A stretch of 16,089 nt of DNA, from contig JAILNY010000100.1 of the NCBI GenBank assembly GCA_024691105.1, positions 1 through 16,089 on the forward strand, in the 5' to 3' direction. The stretch's first letter is position 1, and each line of letters opens with the position of its first letter. The translations under genes were made by a program, and so were the position numbers. The DNA is from Treponema sp. (GTDB lineage: Bacteria; Spirochaetota; Spirochaetia; Treponematales; Treponemataceae). The notes beneath the pieces are model-generated. The model was not told the DNA's origin. It did no database searches and worked only from the letters and a program-made list of their open reading frames with translations. Below are positions 6,093 to 13,837 of this stretch, piece after piece.

Positions 6093-7841
6093 TTAGTTCC
6101 ACACCTGGCTGTTCCAAAGCTCGGCATATTTTCCGCCGCACGCAAGAAGCTCCTCGTGCGTACCGATTTCTACAATTCCCTTTCCTTCAACAACCGCAAT
6201 CTTGTCTGCGTTGCGGATTGTAGAAAGACGATGCGCAATAACCAGAGTTGTTCTTCCTTTAGCAAGTTCATCAAACGCATTCTGAATTTTCATTTCTGTA
6301 GCGCTATCAAGCGCACTCGTCGCTTCGTCCAAAATCAAAATCGGTGGATTTTTTAAAAAGCATCTTGCAATAGAAACTCGCTGCTTTTGACCACCCGACA
6401 ATTTAAGTCCACGCTCGCCGACAACAGTATTATAACCATCAGGCATTTTCATTATATCGTCATGGATTTCGGCACGACGCGCTGCAAGCTCAATTTCTTT
6501 ATCCGACGCACCGGGCTTTCCGTATGCAATATTTTCGCGGACAGTTCCTGCAAACAAAAAGACATCCTGCTGTACAATTCCAATCTGCTTTCTCAAATTT
6601 TCAAGCTTAATCTTTTTAGTATCGATTCCATCAAGAAAAATCTGTCCATCTGTCACATCATAAAAACGTGGAAGCAGATTACAGATAGTTGTTTTACCGC
6701 CACCACTTGCGCCGACAAAGGCAAAATGCTCGCCGGGTTTAATTTCAAGATTTATGTTTTCAAGAACCATCGATTTTTTGTTATACGAAAAAGAAACATT
6801 TTTAAAACTGATATTTCCACGTGCACTTAAAATTTCAACAGCACTTTTATCTTCTTTTATCGATTCATCTGTTCGCATTATTTCCAAAAAGCGTTTAAAG
6901 CCTGCCATTCCGGTTGAATACTGTTCAACAAAAAAAGTCAGTTTTCCAATCGGTGCAATAAAAGTTGCAATAAATAAATTTGCGGCAATCAAATCGGCAA
7001 CATTCATTTTATCCTGCATAATAAAATATCCGCCTGCTGCAAGAACAATTACAGAAAGTATCGCAGAAGAAAATTCTATATTTGCGTGGAACGTAGACAT
7101 TGACTTGTAAAATTCTTTTTTACTTTTTTTATAGATTTCATTATTCTCGTCAAATTTTTCAATTTCAATTTTTTCGTTTGTAAATCCTTGAGTCACTCTG
7201 ATTCCTGTCAAAGAATTTTCAAGAACGCCGTTTATAAATGCAGTTTTTTCCTTAACCTTTGTTGCTGCACTCGAAAGTTTTTTACGGCTGAAAATTGTAA
7301 TTAAAATTACGACAGGAAGAAAAATAAATACTGCAATCGCAACTTCAAACCGGATATAAAAAAGAAAAACAAAACTTCCAAGCAGCGTCAAAACCGCAGT
7401 CGTTACATCCTCCGGTCCGTGATGTGCAAGTTCTGTTACTTCAAACAAATCCGTTGTAACGCGGCTCATTAATTGACCCGTAAGATGAGTATCAAAAAAA
7501 GAAAAATTCATCGACTCAAGTTTAGCAAAAACATCGTGGCGCATATCAGTTTCAACCTTAACGCCAAAATAATGTCCCCAGTAATCCACGAACCATCTGC
7601 ACACCCAGCGAAAAATATAAGCCACAACTAAAGCTGCAATCACAATAAAAAATGCTTTCATCGCGCCCTGCGGAACAAACGTATAAAGCAGGGTCCTTGT
7701 CACCATCGGAAACGAAACATCAATTGCAGCAATAAAAAGTGCACAAATCATATCTGCAATAAAAATTGAAATATGAGGTTTATAATAACTGAAAAATATT
7801 TTTATCGCATTATCATTAAAATTTTTCTCTTTTACTTTCAT
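6093..7841 (-). CDS. ABC-type multidrug/lipid exporter, fused half-transporter
   Basis: This 582-residue type I exporter (MsbA/LmrA class) has one transmembrane domain with six predicted helices (about 20-310) fused to one ATPase domain (about 343-582). Motifs are Walker A GASGGGKTT (377-385), Q-loop Gln424 in VQQDVFLFAGTVRENI, ABC signature LSGGQKQRVS (481-490), Walker B ILILDEATSALD (501-512) and switch His537 in AHRLST. All catalytic residues are intact. It should act as a homodimer in the inner membrane because no partner half-transporter adjoins it; the substrate (lipid, drug or peptide) cannot be read from sequence. No Shine-Dalgarno precedes the ATG, and an extended -10 box lies 6 nt upstream, so the mRNA is probably leaderless. 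It is divergent from the DUF2971 gene. Confidence 0.92.
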   Translation of the reverse strand: MKVKEKNFNDNAIKIFFSYYKPHISIFIADMICALFIAAIDVSFPMVTRTLLYTFVPQGAMKAFFIVIAALVVAYIFRWVCRWFVDYWGHYFGVKVETDMRHDVFAKLESMNFSFFDTHLTGQLMSRVTTDLFEVTELAHHGPEDVTTAVLTLLGSFVFLFYIRFEVAIAVFIFLPVVILITIFSRKKLSSAATKVKEKTAFINGVLENSLTGIRVTQGFTNEKIEIEKFDENNEIYKKSKKEFYKSMSTFHANIEFSSAILSVIVLAAGGYFIMQDKMNVADLIAANLFIATFIAPIGKLTFFVEQYSTGMAGFKRFLEIMRTDESIKEDKSAVEILSARGNISFKNVSFSYNKKSMVLENINLEIKPGEHFAFVGASGGGKTTICNLLPRFYDVTDGQIFLDGIDTKKIKLENLRKQIGIVQQDVFLFAGTVRENIAYGKPGASDKEIELAARRAEIHDDIMKMPDGYNTVVGERGLKLSGGQKQRVSIARCFLKNPPILILDEATSALDSATEMKIQNAFDELAKGRTTLVIAHRLSTIRNADKIAVVEGKGIVEIGTHEELLACGGKYAELWNSQVWN

Positions 7842-7847
7842 AAAATT

Positions 7848-7856
7848 ATTATAACA
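7848..7856 (-). promoter_or_regulatory. Extended -10 promoter of the ABC exporter; leaderless
   Basis: On the minus strand TGT-TATAAT (TATAAT at 7848-7853) lies 6 nt before the ATG at 7841. The TG extension compensates for the lack of a clear -35. The start of transcription would coincide with the start codon. Confidence 0.55.
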
Positions 7857-7924
7857 GAAAATAAAAACCGCGCCATACTTTTCCCGCTCTAAAAAAAATT
7901 ACATGTGCGCGCTTTATAAATTTG

Positions 7925-7933
7925 TGATACAAT
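7925..7933 (+). promoter_or_regulatory. Extended -10 promoter of the DUF2971 gene
   Basis: TGA-TACAAT (TACAAT at 7928-7933), followed by a conventional GGAGG (7943-7947) 5 nt before the ATG at 7953. No good -35 box is visible. Unlike its divergent neighbour, this gene would have a short SD-bearing leader. Confidence 0.45.
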
Positions 7934-7952
7934 AAATTATTCGGAGGAATGA

Positions 7953-8798
7953 ATGAACACTGAGCAAAATTCATGCAGCGACACTGTCACAAACCTTTAC
8001 CACTACACTGATTTTAACGCCATGCGCGGAATAATTACAAACGGCGAAATCTGGCTCTGGAATTTGCGCCGCATGAATGACAGTCAGGAAATGCAGTATT
8101 TTATCAAAGAATTAAAAATCGCTCTTAAAAAGCAACTATCCGATGCTGAATACAAAACAATGGAACAGCTCTTTTCTGAAAATCTAAAAGACTTTGATAA
8201 ACTTTCAAGTTATGCTTCGTGCTTTAGTGAATATTCTGATGATGCGGCGCAATGGGCGCGCTACGCTAAAAACGGAATGGGCGTTTGCATTGCATTCAAT
8301 AAAGAACTGCTTGCAAAAATTGGCGAAGCAGGACACGCGCCGCTTTGTAAAGTAAACTATTCAAAAAGCTGCGATGATCTAAGCATTGTCCACGAGCTTG
8401 CAGATCTTGTAAAAAACAGCAATAACAAAAATACTGACAACGAAAAAATCCGCCAGGCCTTTAACCGTCTTGTAACGAGCTCCCCGCTTTTTAAGCATCC
8501 TTCGTTTATAAGTGAAAAAGAATACCGTCTTGTTTCACTTCCATACAACGTAAGTCAGTATCTTGGTGAGCCGCATTTTTTTGTTGAAGAAACAAATATA
8601 AAAAAATATTATATTCTCAAACTTAAAAATGTATGCGAGTCACTTGGAATAAATTATTCGGATTTATTTGAAGAAATCTGTATCGGCCCTCAGGCCCGTG
8701 TTACAAAGGAAGTCCTGTCGGATTATTTTTCTTCTACAGGAATGAATGAATTGTGCGCCAAAATTAAACTTTCAGAGTGCCCGCTCAGAAGATTCTAA
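7953..8798 (+). CDS. DUF2971 domain protein
   Basis: This 281-residue protein fits DUF2971. It has LYHYTDFNAMRGIITNGEIW near the N-terminus, a central SYASCFSEYSDDAAQWARYA followed by NGMGVCIAFN, a late HPSFISEKEYRLVSL, and a C-terminal CIGPQARV. These are the family's hallmark positions (H-Y-T, W-x-x-Y-x-x-x-x-x-G-v-c-i, E-x-E-x-R). No biochemical function is established. It has no signal peptide or membrane segment and should be cytosolic. The start at 7953 is set by GGAGG 5 nt upstream; an overlapping ATG at 7949 is in another frame. It is followed after 39 nt by the YgjV-like gene on the same strand, so the two probably form an operon. Confidence 0.8.
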   Translation: MNTEQNSCSDTVTNLYHYTDFNAMRGIITNGEIWLWNLRRMNDSQEMQYFIKELKIALKKQLSDAEYKTMEQLFSENLKDFDKLSSYASCFSEYSDDAAQWARYAKNGMGVCIAFNKELLAKIGEAGHAPLCKVNYSKSCDDLSIVHELADLVKNSNNKNTDNEKIRQAFNRLVTSSPLFKHPSFISEKEYRLVSLPYNVSQYLGEPHFFVEETNIKKYYILKLKNVCESLGINYSDLFEEICIGPQARVTKEVLSDYFSSTGMNELCAKIKLSECPLRRF

Positions 8799-8837
8799 AA
8801 AATCATGATTTAAAACTGAACCTAAAGGAGAATCAAA

Positions 8838-9449
8838 ATGACATTACAGACAATAATAGAACTAATCGGATATCTTGGTTCAATCATCGTAATAATTTCT
8901 ATGCTTATGACTTCGGTTGTAAAACTTAGAATCATAAACACAGTCGGAAGCCTTATCTTTGCAGGTTATGCGCTTACGATTCATTCTTATCCGACAGCCG
9001 CAATGCAAGCCTGTCTTATAACAATAAATCTTGTCGGACTTTATCATCTTTTAAATACAAAAAAAGAATATTCAACAGTTCTGGTTAAGCCGGGCGATGT
9101 TTTTTTAAATCACTTTTTAGAAAAGAATCATGACGACATAAAAAAATTCTTTCCGGATTTTACCGCACCAGAAAAAGGAGACAGCGTTTTTCTTGTCTGC
9201 AACGGAACGATTCCAGCCGGCGTTTTAATCGGAACAAAAGATAAAAATAAATCCATGAAAATAAAAATTGACTACACTACTCCAGCCTACCGCGATTGTT
9301 CTGTCGGAAAATATATTTATATTTATCTTGAAGGAATGGGAATTAAAAAACTTGAAACTGAATGTTCTTCAAATGCTCACAGTTCGTATCTTACAAGCAT
9401 GGGCTTTTTGACATCATCCGATGGAAAAACATTTATAAAAAAATTATAA
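8838..9449 (+). CDS. YgjV-like membrane protein with GNAT-like C-terminal domain
   Basis: Residues 1-72 contain three hydrophobic segments (around 5-25, 30-47 and 52-70) in the pattern of YgjV-type small inner-membrane proteins, including NTVGSLIFAGYA. Residues 80-203 look like an acetyltransferase fold: VFLVCNGTIPAGVLIG as paired strands, IDYTTPAYRDCSVGKYIYIY resembling GNAT motif A (P-x-Y-R-x-x-x-V-G-x-x-L/I), and AHSSYLTSMGF resembling the terminal G-F motif. It is thus a membrane-anchored, possibly acetyl-CoA-binding protein of unknown substrate. AAAGGAG (8824-8830) precedes the ATG. The gene is downstream of the DUF2971 gene. Its stop codon abuts that of the convergent regulator, the two stops together forming TTATAA. 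Confidence 0.7.
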   Translation: MTLQTIIELIGYLGSIIVIISMLMTSVVKLRIINTVGSLIFAGYALTIHSYPTAAMQACLITINLVGLYHLLNTKKEYSTVLVKPGDVFLNHFLEKNHDDIKKFFPDFTAPEKGDSVFLVCNGTIPAGVLIGTKDKNKSMKIKIDYTTPAYRDCSVGKYIYIYLEGMGIKKLETECSSNAHSSYLTSMGFLTSSDGKTFIKKL

Positions 9450-10940
9450 ATCCTTACACATAAGCTTTACAATTTTTGCAATTTCTTCACGTTTGATTCC
9501 GGAATAATTTACGACAAAGCTTTCTTCCAAATCAGCTTCTTCGTAATAATAATCCGACAAAAGCTGAATTTTTATTCCGCGGCTTTTCCATTGTTCCTGC
9601 AGTGCTCGCGCGTTTTTTTTATTTTGAACCGTCAGCAAAAAATGTAAGCCTGAATCTTCTTCATTTATCGAGCATACTTTTGAAAGCTTTGACATCTGTA
9701 TCGCCGTAATCAAATTGTTGCGCAGGCTTCGATAATAGTTTTTCATTTTATTAATATGTTTTTCGTAATTTCCGTCTTGTATAAAACGCGCGAGCGTAAA
9801 CTGTTCAAAGCTCGACACCTGACACGAATAAAATCCAAGCTTTTTACTGAATTTCTCTGCAAGACTTATCGGCAAAACCATATAACTGATTCGAAACGAC
9901 GGCGACAGAGTTTTTGAAAAAGTATTTATATAAATTACACGACCGTTTTCATCGATACTCTGCAAAGTCGAAAGAGGTTTTCCTATAAAACGAAACTCGC
10001 TGTCATAATCATCTTCAATTATAAAACGATTATTTTTTTTACCGGCCCAATTCAGCAATTCTATTCGACGTTTATAATTCATTATAATGCCGGTTGGAAA
10101 ATGATGCGACGGCGACACATGAACTACATTTGCTTCGGCCTTATTCAATTCACTTACAATAATTCCCTGACCGTCAATTTTTACAGGAATACATTTTACA
10201 CCATTCAGTTTAAAAATCTCTGCAGCCTTATGATAGCCGGGATTTTCAACCGCAAAAATCTGGTCGCGTCCCAAAAACTGAACCAGCATCGAATAAAGCG
10301 ACTCAGTTCCCGCTCCGATTATAACCTGGTTTTCAAAAACATTCATATTACGGAATGCTTTTAAGTAATGACAGATTGCGCGGCGCAATTCCGGCAAACC
10401 AAAAACATCGGTGCGTTTTAATAGATTTTCATTTTCAGAAGAAAGAACCTGGCGCATTGTCTTTGACCAGAGCGAAAACGGAAACTTTTCGGGAGCAACG
10501 GCGTTGCTTGTAAAGTCGGCGATGTATGATATCTTGTCCGGTTGAGAGCAACTCGCGATTTCTTCACATGCGATTTCTTCACATGCGATTTCTTCACATG
10601 CGATTTCTTCACATGCATTTTCTTCACACGCGCTTTTTTCACTTGCGCGACCAAACTTCGCGCCGCCCACATCTCTTTTATATCCGCCAAAATGCCGCGC
10701 AATATCCGAGACAAAAAATCCCTTCTTTTCAATCGAATAAATATAGCCTTCATCAATCAGCTGCATGTAAGCATTCTGAACCGTAATCACACTCACACCA
10801 AGATGCAGCGCCAGAGTCCGCTTTGACGGAAGTTTTTCATTTTCCAAAAGAGTCCCGTCTAAAATCTGTAATCTGATTGAGTCATAAAGAAATTCTGTAA
10901 GCGTTTTATTCCCGCGCTTTTCAAAATTTATTGTAATCAT
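9444..10940 (-). CDS. MocR-type regulator (GntR HTH + class I aminotransferase) with Cys-repeat linker
   Basis: This 498-residue chimeric regulator has a GntR winged helix at about 10-78 (KLPSKRTLALHLGVSVITVQ is the recognition segment) and an aminotransferase-like domain from about 140 to the end. The PLP site is intact: Tyr in AVENPGYHKAA, Asp in IIEDDYDSEFRF (308-318) and the Schiff-base Lys343 in TFSKTLSPSFRISY. MocR proteins such as PdxR, GabR and TauR sense PLP adducts of amino compounds; nothing here identifies the ligand and no pdxS/pdxT is nearby. The linker (104-131) is unusual: a CEEIA pentapeptide repeat placing Cys at 105, 110, 115, 120, 125 and 131. The start overlaps the stop of the GH3 gene as ATGA with no separate ribosome site, so translation is coupled and expression should follow the trxB promoter. 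Confidence 0.88.
   Translation of the reverse strand: MITINFEKRGNKTLTEFLYDSIRLQILDGTLLENEKLPSKRTLALHLGVSVITVQNAYMQLIDEGYIYSIEKKGFFVSDIARHFGGYKRDVGGAKFGRASEKSACEENACEEIACEEIACEEIACEEIASCSQPDKISYIADFTSNAVAPEKFPFSLWSKTMRQVLSSENENLLKRTDVFGLPELRRAICHYLKAFRNMNVFENQVIIGAGTESLYSMLVQFLGRDQIFAVENPGYHKAAEIFKLNGVKCIPVKIDGQGIIVSELNKAEANVVHVSPSHHFPTGIIMNYKRRIELLNWAGKKNNRFIIEDDYDSEFRFIGKPLSTLQSIDENGRVIYINTFSKTLSPSFRISYMVLPISLAEKFSKKLGFYSCQVSSFEQFTLARFIQDGNYEKHINKMKNYYRSLRNNLITAIQMSKLSKVCSINEEDSGLHFLLTVQNKKNARALQEQWKSRGIKIQLLSDYYYEEADLEESFVVNYSGIKREEIAKIVKLMCKDL
10555..10644. repeat. 15-bp tandem repeat inside the MocR gene
   Basis: Four perfect copies of GCGATTTCTTCACAT (10555-10614) are followed by two diverged copies (10615-10629 and 10630-10644). 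The unit is a multiple of 3, so copy-number changes keep the frame and alter only the number of CEEIA units in the linker. Four identical copies beside two decayed ones suggest recent slippage expansion. Confidence 0.9.
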
Positions 10941-12799
10941 TTTTTGTAAACAGAAATCGGAAGAACGCCTGTCGCTTCAACCCTGCCTGCGGCAACAGCT
11001 GCAAGCGCAATAAAACTGTATGGAGAATAACTGTAGCCGATTAAAACCGTATCAGCCCATGAAAGATCAAAACTCAAAACAGGTGACATAATCGAAAAAA
11101 CAATAATCTTTTTCCCTTTTGCCAAAAGTGGTTTTAAGCTCTGCGCTGTGTTATAAGAATTATGATCCCACACACAAACAAAAATTGCATCACAATTATC
11201 TGCATTTGCAATAATCTGATTTGCCGCATACTGTGCTTCGTTTGGACCAAGATTATAACTCATTCTGATATCGATTGAAGTTCCGTAATAACGCTTCATC
11301 TCAGAAAAGAACGAAGGCTCAGAGCCAGCAAGAATTACTTTCTTAAACGAATCAGGCTTGTATGGAAGCTCGCCGCGTTTATAAACCGCAATCGAACGGC
11401 AAGCCTGGTCAATAAAAAATTCACCGCCTGCTCTGTCAGGAATTAATTCGTCAATTTTTGAAACATCCGGATACAAAGGAGCTGCCTGTGTATCCTTAAA
11501 ATAATTCATCTTAATTTCAATAACGCGGCGTGCAGCTTTTTCTACCTTTGCACGGAACTCTGGATGAGACTTCATTCTCTCAAGATTTGAAGTCCACAGA
11601 TTTTCGTTTAACTGTGCAGTTGTCGAAGAAATAATAATATCGTTTCCGGCTTCAATAGCCATTCTGAATGCATTCGAAAGAGAGCCCGCATAAAGCGTGT
11701 CGCCGTTCATCATCATATCATCGGTAATGATAAGACCTTTGTAGCCCAGCTGCTTTCGTAAGATTTCGGACAGGAAATATTCAGACAAAGATGCAGGTTC
11801 GCCGTTAGGACGGATTTTTGGAAAGCTCAAATGGCCTGACATAATTGCAGGGACATCGGCATTTACAAGATATTTAAATGGAATAAGTTCGCGGTTCTGG
11901 AATGTTTCAAAGTCAGCTTCGATCCTTGGAAGAAAAACATGAGAGTCATTTTCTGTATCGCCGTGACCAGGAAAATGTTTTGCCGTAGGAATTACTCCAG
12001 CAGACATACTTCCGGATGCAAAGGCAACACCAAGGATTCCTGCCTTTAGAGGATCTTCACCAAATGAACGAGTTCCGATAATCGTTGACTTTTGATCTGT
12101 AAACAAATCGACAGTCGGCGCAAAATTCAAATTGATTCCAAGAGCCGCAATCTCGCGGCAGATATAATAACCGGAATACCACGAATCAATCGGATATCCG
12201 CTTGAACCAATACTCAGATTTCCAGGCGTAATACTTGTGTTTCCCTTTACGTGACGGATCCATCCGCCTTCCTGGTCAGTTGCAACAAACAAAGGAATTT
12301 TAAATCTTCTGCTCTGCGCTTTTTTTTGCAGTGCCGTAATTGATTTTGCAACAAGAGTTGTATTGTCTGTATTCCATCCAAAAACCTTTACACTACCAAG
12401 TCCGCGGTCGCGAACCCATGAGTTTAAAAGCTCAGACGGTTCAGCGCCCGCCCAGCCAAACATCAAAATCTGCGACAAAAGTTCTTCGTCAGTCATACGT
12501 TTTACAATTACATATGCAAGTTCAGCGTTTGGATAGTCGCTCCAAAAGTTTACATCCTCGGGATATTTTGAAAGATCAAGATTAAGTTCAACATCCGCGC
12601 TGTTATGCGAAACAATCTTCATCAGATTTTCTTTTTGAACACTAATGTCCTGCGGAAAATTTTCGTTTTTATTTTGAATAGAAACTTTACCAGATGAACC
12701 CTGCGCAAAAATAAAATTTCCGCATAAAAAAACAAAACCAAATGTAAGAGCCGTTTTTAAAATTTTATTCTTTGTTGAATTTATCTGCTTGCCGTTCAT
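10937..12799 (-). CDS. Exported glycoside hydrolase family 3 beta-N-acetylhexosaminidase
   Basis: This 620-residue protein begins with an N-terminal signal peptide (basic start, hydrophobic 15-31, cleavage likely after FIFA) and a GH3 catalytic barrel at about 90-430. The NagZ-type subfamily is shown by KHFPGHGDTENDSH (274-287), which carries the Asp-His acid/base dyad (Asp285, His287), and by IITDDMMM (357-364) with the nucleophilic Asp. PLFVATDQEGGWIRHVKG is the substrate-binding segment. A second alpha/beta domain (about 460-620) resembles the GH3 C-terminal domain. It should release terminal GlcNAc from peptidoglycan fragments or other beta-linked glycans; unlike cytosolic E. coli NagZ it is exported. 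It lies 17 nt downstream of trxB and overlaps the MocR start by 4 nt, inside one operon. Its ribosome site is weak. Confidence 0.88.
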   Translation of the reverse strand: MNGKQINSTKNKILKTALTFGFVFLCGNFIFAQGSSGKVSIQNKNENFPQDISVQKENLMKIVSHNSADVELNLDLSKYPEDVNFWSDYPNAELAYVIVKRMTDEELLSQILMFGWAGAEPSELLNSWVRDRGLGSVKVFGWNTDNTTLVAKSITALQKKAQSRRFKIPLFVATDQEGGWIRHVKGNTSITPGNLSIGSSGYPIDSWYSGYYICREIAALGINLNFAPTVDLFTDQKSTIIGTRSFGEDPLKAGILGVAFASGSMSAGVIPTAKHFPGHGDTENDSHVFLPRIEADFETFQNRELIPFKYLVNADVPAIMSGHLSFPKIRPNGEPASLSEYFLSEILRKQLGYKGLIITDDMMMNGDTLYAGSLSNAFRMAIEAGNDIIISSTTAQLNENLWTSNLERMKSHPEFRAKVEKAARRVIEIKMNYFKDTQAAPLYPDVSKIDELIPDRAGGEFFIDQACRSIAVYKRGELPYKPDSFKKVILAGSEPSFFSEMKRYYGTSIDIRMSYNLGPNEAQYAANQIIANADNCDAIFVCVWDHNSYNTAQSLKPLLAKGKKIIVFSIMSPVLSFDLSWADTVLIGYSYSPYSFIALAAVAAGRVEATGVLPISVYKK

Positions 12800-12816
12800 C
12801 TTGTACTCAATCTTTT

Positions 12817-13752
12817 TTACTTTTCAGATTTTAATTTCATTAAAAACTCTCCGGCACTGTGAGCCGCAATTGCTCCGTCGCTTACAGCTGTAACAACCTG
12901 ACGGAACGATTTAGAACGGATATCACCCGCTGCAAAAAGTCCCTTCATCATTGTCTGCATTCCTTCATCTGTTTTAATGTAGCCTGCATCATCTTTAGGA
13001 AGCATTTCCACAAGGCTCGTAACAGGATCCATTCCGGCAAAGATAAATACCGCATCACACGGATGTTCGGTAACGGCGGCGTCGACAGTGCTTTCAATCA
13101 TAACTGACTGCACGCGACCTTCGCCCTTAATCTCTTTTACCTTTGAATTAAATAATACCTTTACCTTTGGATTTGCCAGTAATCTGTCTGCAACGGCCTT
13201 TTGTGCTCTAAGTTTATCACGTCGATGAACGAGAGTGATATCATCGCTCAATGTCGACAGATACATCGCTTCATCACACGCACTGTCGCCGCCGCCAATT
13301 ACAAAAATCTTTTTCTTTTTAAAGAACGGTCCATCACAGGTTGCGCAATAAGAAACGCCGCGCCCTTCAAGTTCATTTTCACCCGGCACGCCGAGCTTTC
13401 TGTGATGAGCACCTGTTGCAATTAAAACCGTATACGATTCAAACTTTTCTTTACGTGTTTCAATTCTAAAAACATTACCGACTTTATCGATTGAGTTTAC
13501 TTCTGTCTGAATAATTTCTGCGCCAAAGCTTTCTGCCTGAGACTTCATATTCACACAAAACTGAGTTCCCGAAATTGCAGGAAAAAGCCCCGGATAATTT
13601 TCAAGATTAGGAATTGTAAGAGCCTGCCCGCCCGGAATTGAAACGTCAATAACCAGAGTTTTAAGTCCACCGCGTGCTGCGTACTGTGCACTTGCAAGTC
13701 CCGCAACTCCCGCACCAATGATTATGTAATCGTAAATCTTTTCGTCACTCAT
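12817..13752 (-). CDS. trxB: Thioredoxin reductase
   Basis: This 311-residue low-molecular-weight thioredoxin reductase has the FAD-binding GAGVAGLASAQYAARGG (13-29), the redox-active disulphide CATC in SYCATCDGPFF (136-139), the NADPH-binding GGGDSACDEAMYL (153-165), the HRRDKLRA motif (176-183) specifying NADPH, and the C-terminal GLFAAGDIRSKSFRQV for FAD. It transfers electrons from NADPH to thioredoxin in the cytosol. No thioredoxin gene is adjacent. An extended -10 box sits 7 nt before the ATG and no Shine-Dalgarno is present, so the message is probably leaderless. It is the first gene of the operon trxB - GH3 hydrolase - mocR. Confidence 0.95.
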   Translation of the reverse strand: MSDEKIYDYIIIGAGVAGLASAQYAARGGLKTLVIDVSIPGGQALTIPNLENYPGLFPAISGTQFCVNMKSQAESFGAEIIQTEVNSIDKVGNVFRIETRKEKFESYTVLIATGAHHRKLGVPGENELEGRGVSYCATCDGPFFKKKKIFVIGGGDSACDEAMYLSTLSDDITLVHRRDKLRAQKAVADRLLANPKVKVLFNSKVKEIKGEGRVQSVMIESTVDAAVTEHPCDAVFIFAGMDPVTSLVEMLPKDDAGYIKTDEGMQTMMKGLFAAGDIRSKSFRQVVTAVSDGAIAAHSAGEFLMKLKSEK

Positions 13753-13759
13753 AGCGGAT

Positions 13760-13768
13760 ATTATAGCA
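13760..13768 (-). promoter_or_regulatory. Extended -10 promoter of the trxB operon; leaderless
   Basis: On the minus strand TGC-TATAAT (TATAAT at 13760-13765) ends 7 nt before the trxB ATG at 13752. No strong -35 box is visible. Transcription would start at or next to the start codon. Confidence 0.6.
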
Positions 13769-13837
13769 CGAAAAATAAAGGTATAACTAGTAGGTCTGCA
13801 GTCCGGCGTAAATAGTTTAGACGGCGCGAGTAGTGAG

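Noticed and set aside
10555..10644. Possible CRISPR array
   Set aside because: Units are 15 bp, directly adjacent with no spacers, in frame inside a coding region.
10526..10826. Plus-strand frames with FLHMR or CDFFT repeats
   Set aside because: They are the antisense reading of the 15-bp repeat in the MocR gene and lack ribosome sites.
13753..13837. Terminator for the EamA gene
   Set aside because: Only short imperfect palindromes and no T tract; the gap may allow read-through into trxB.
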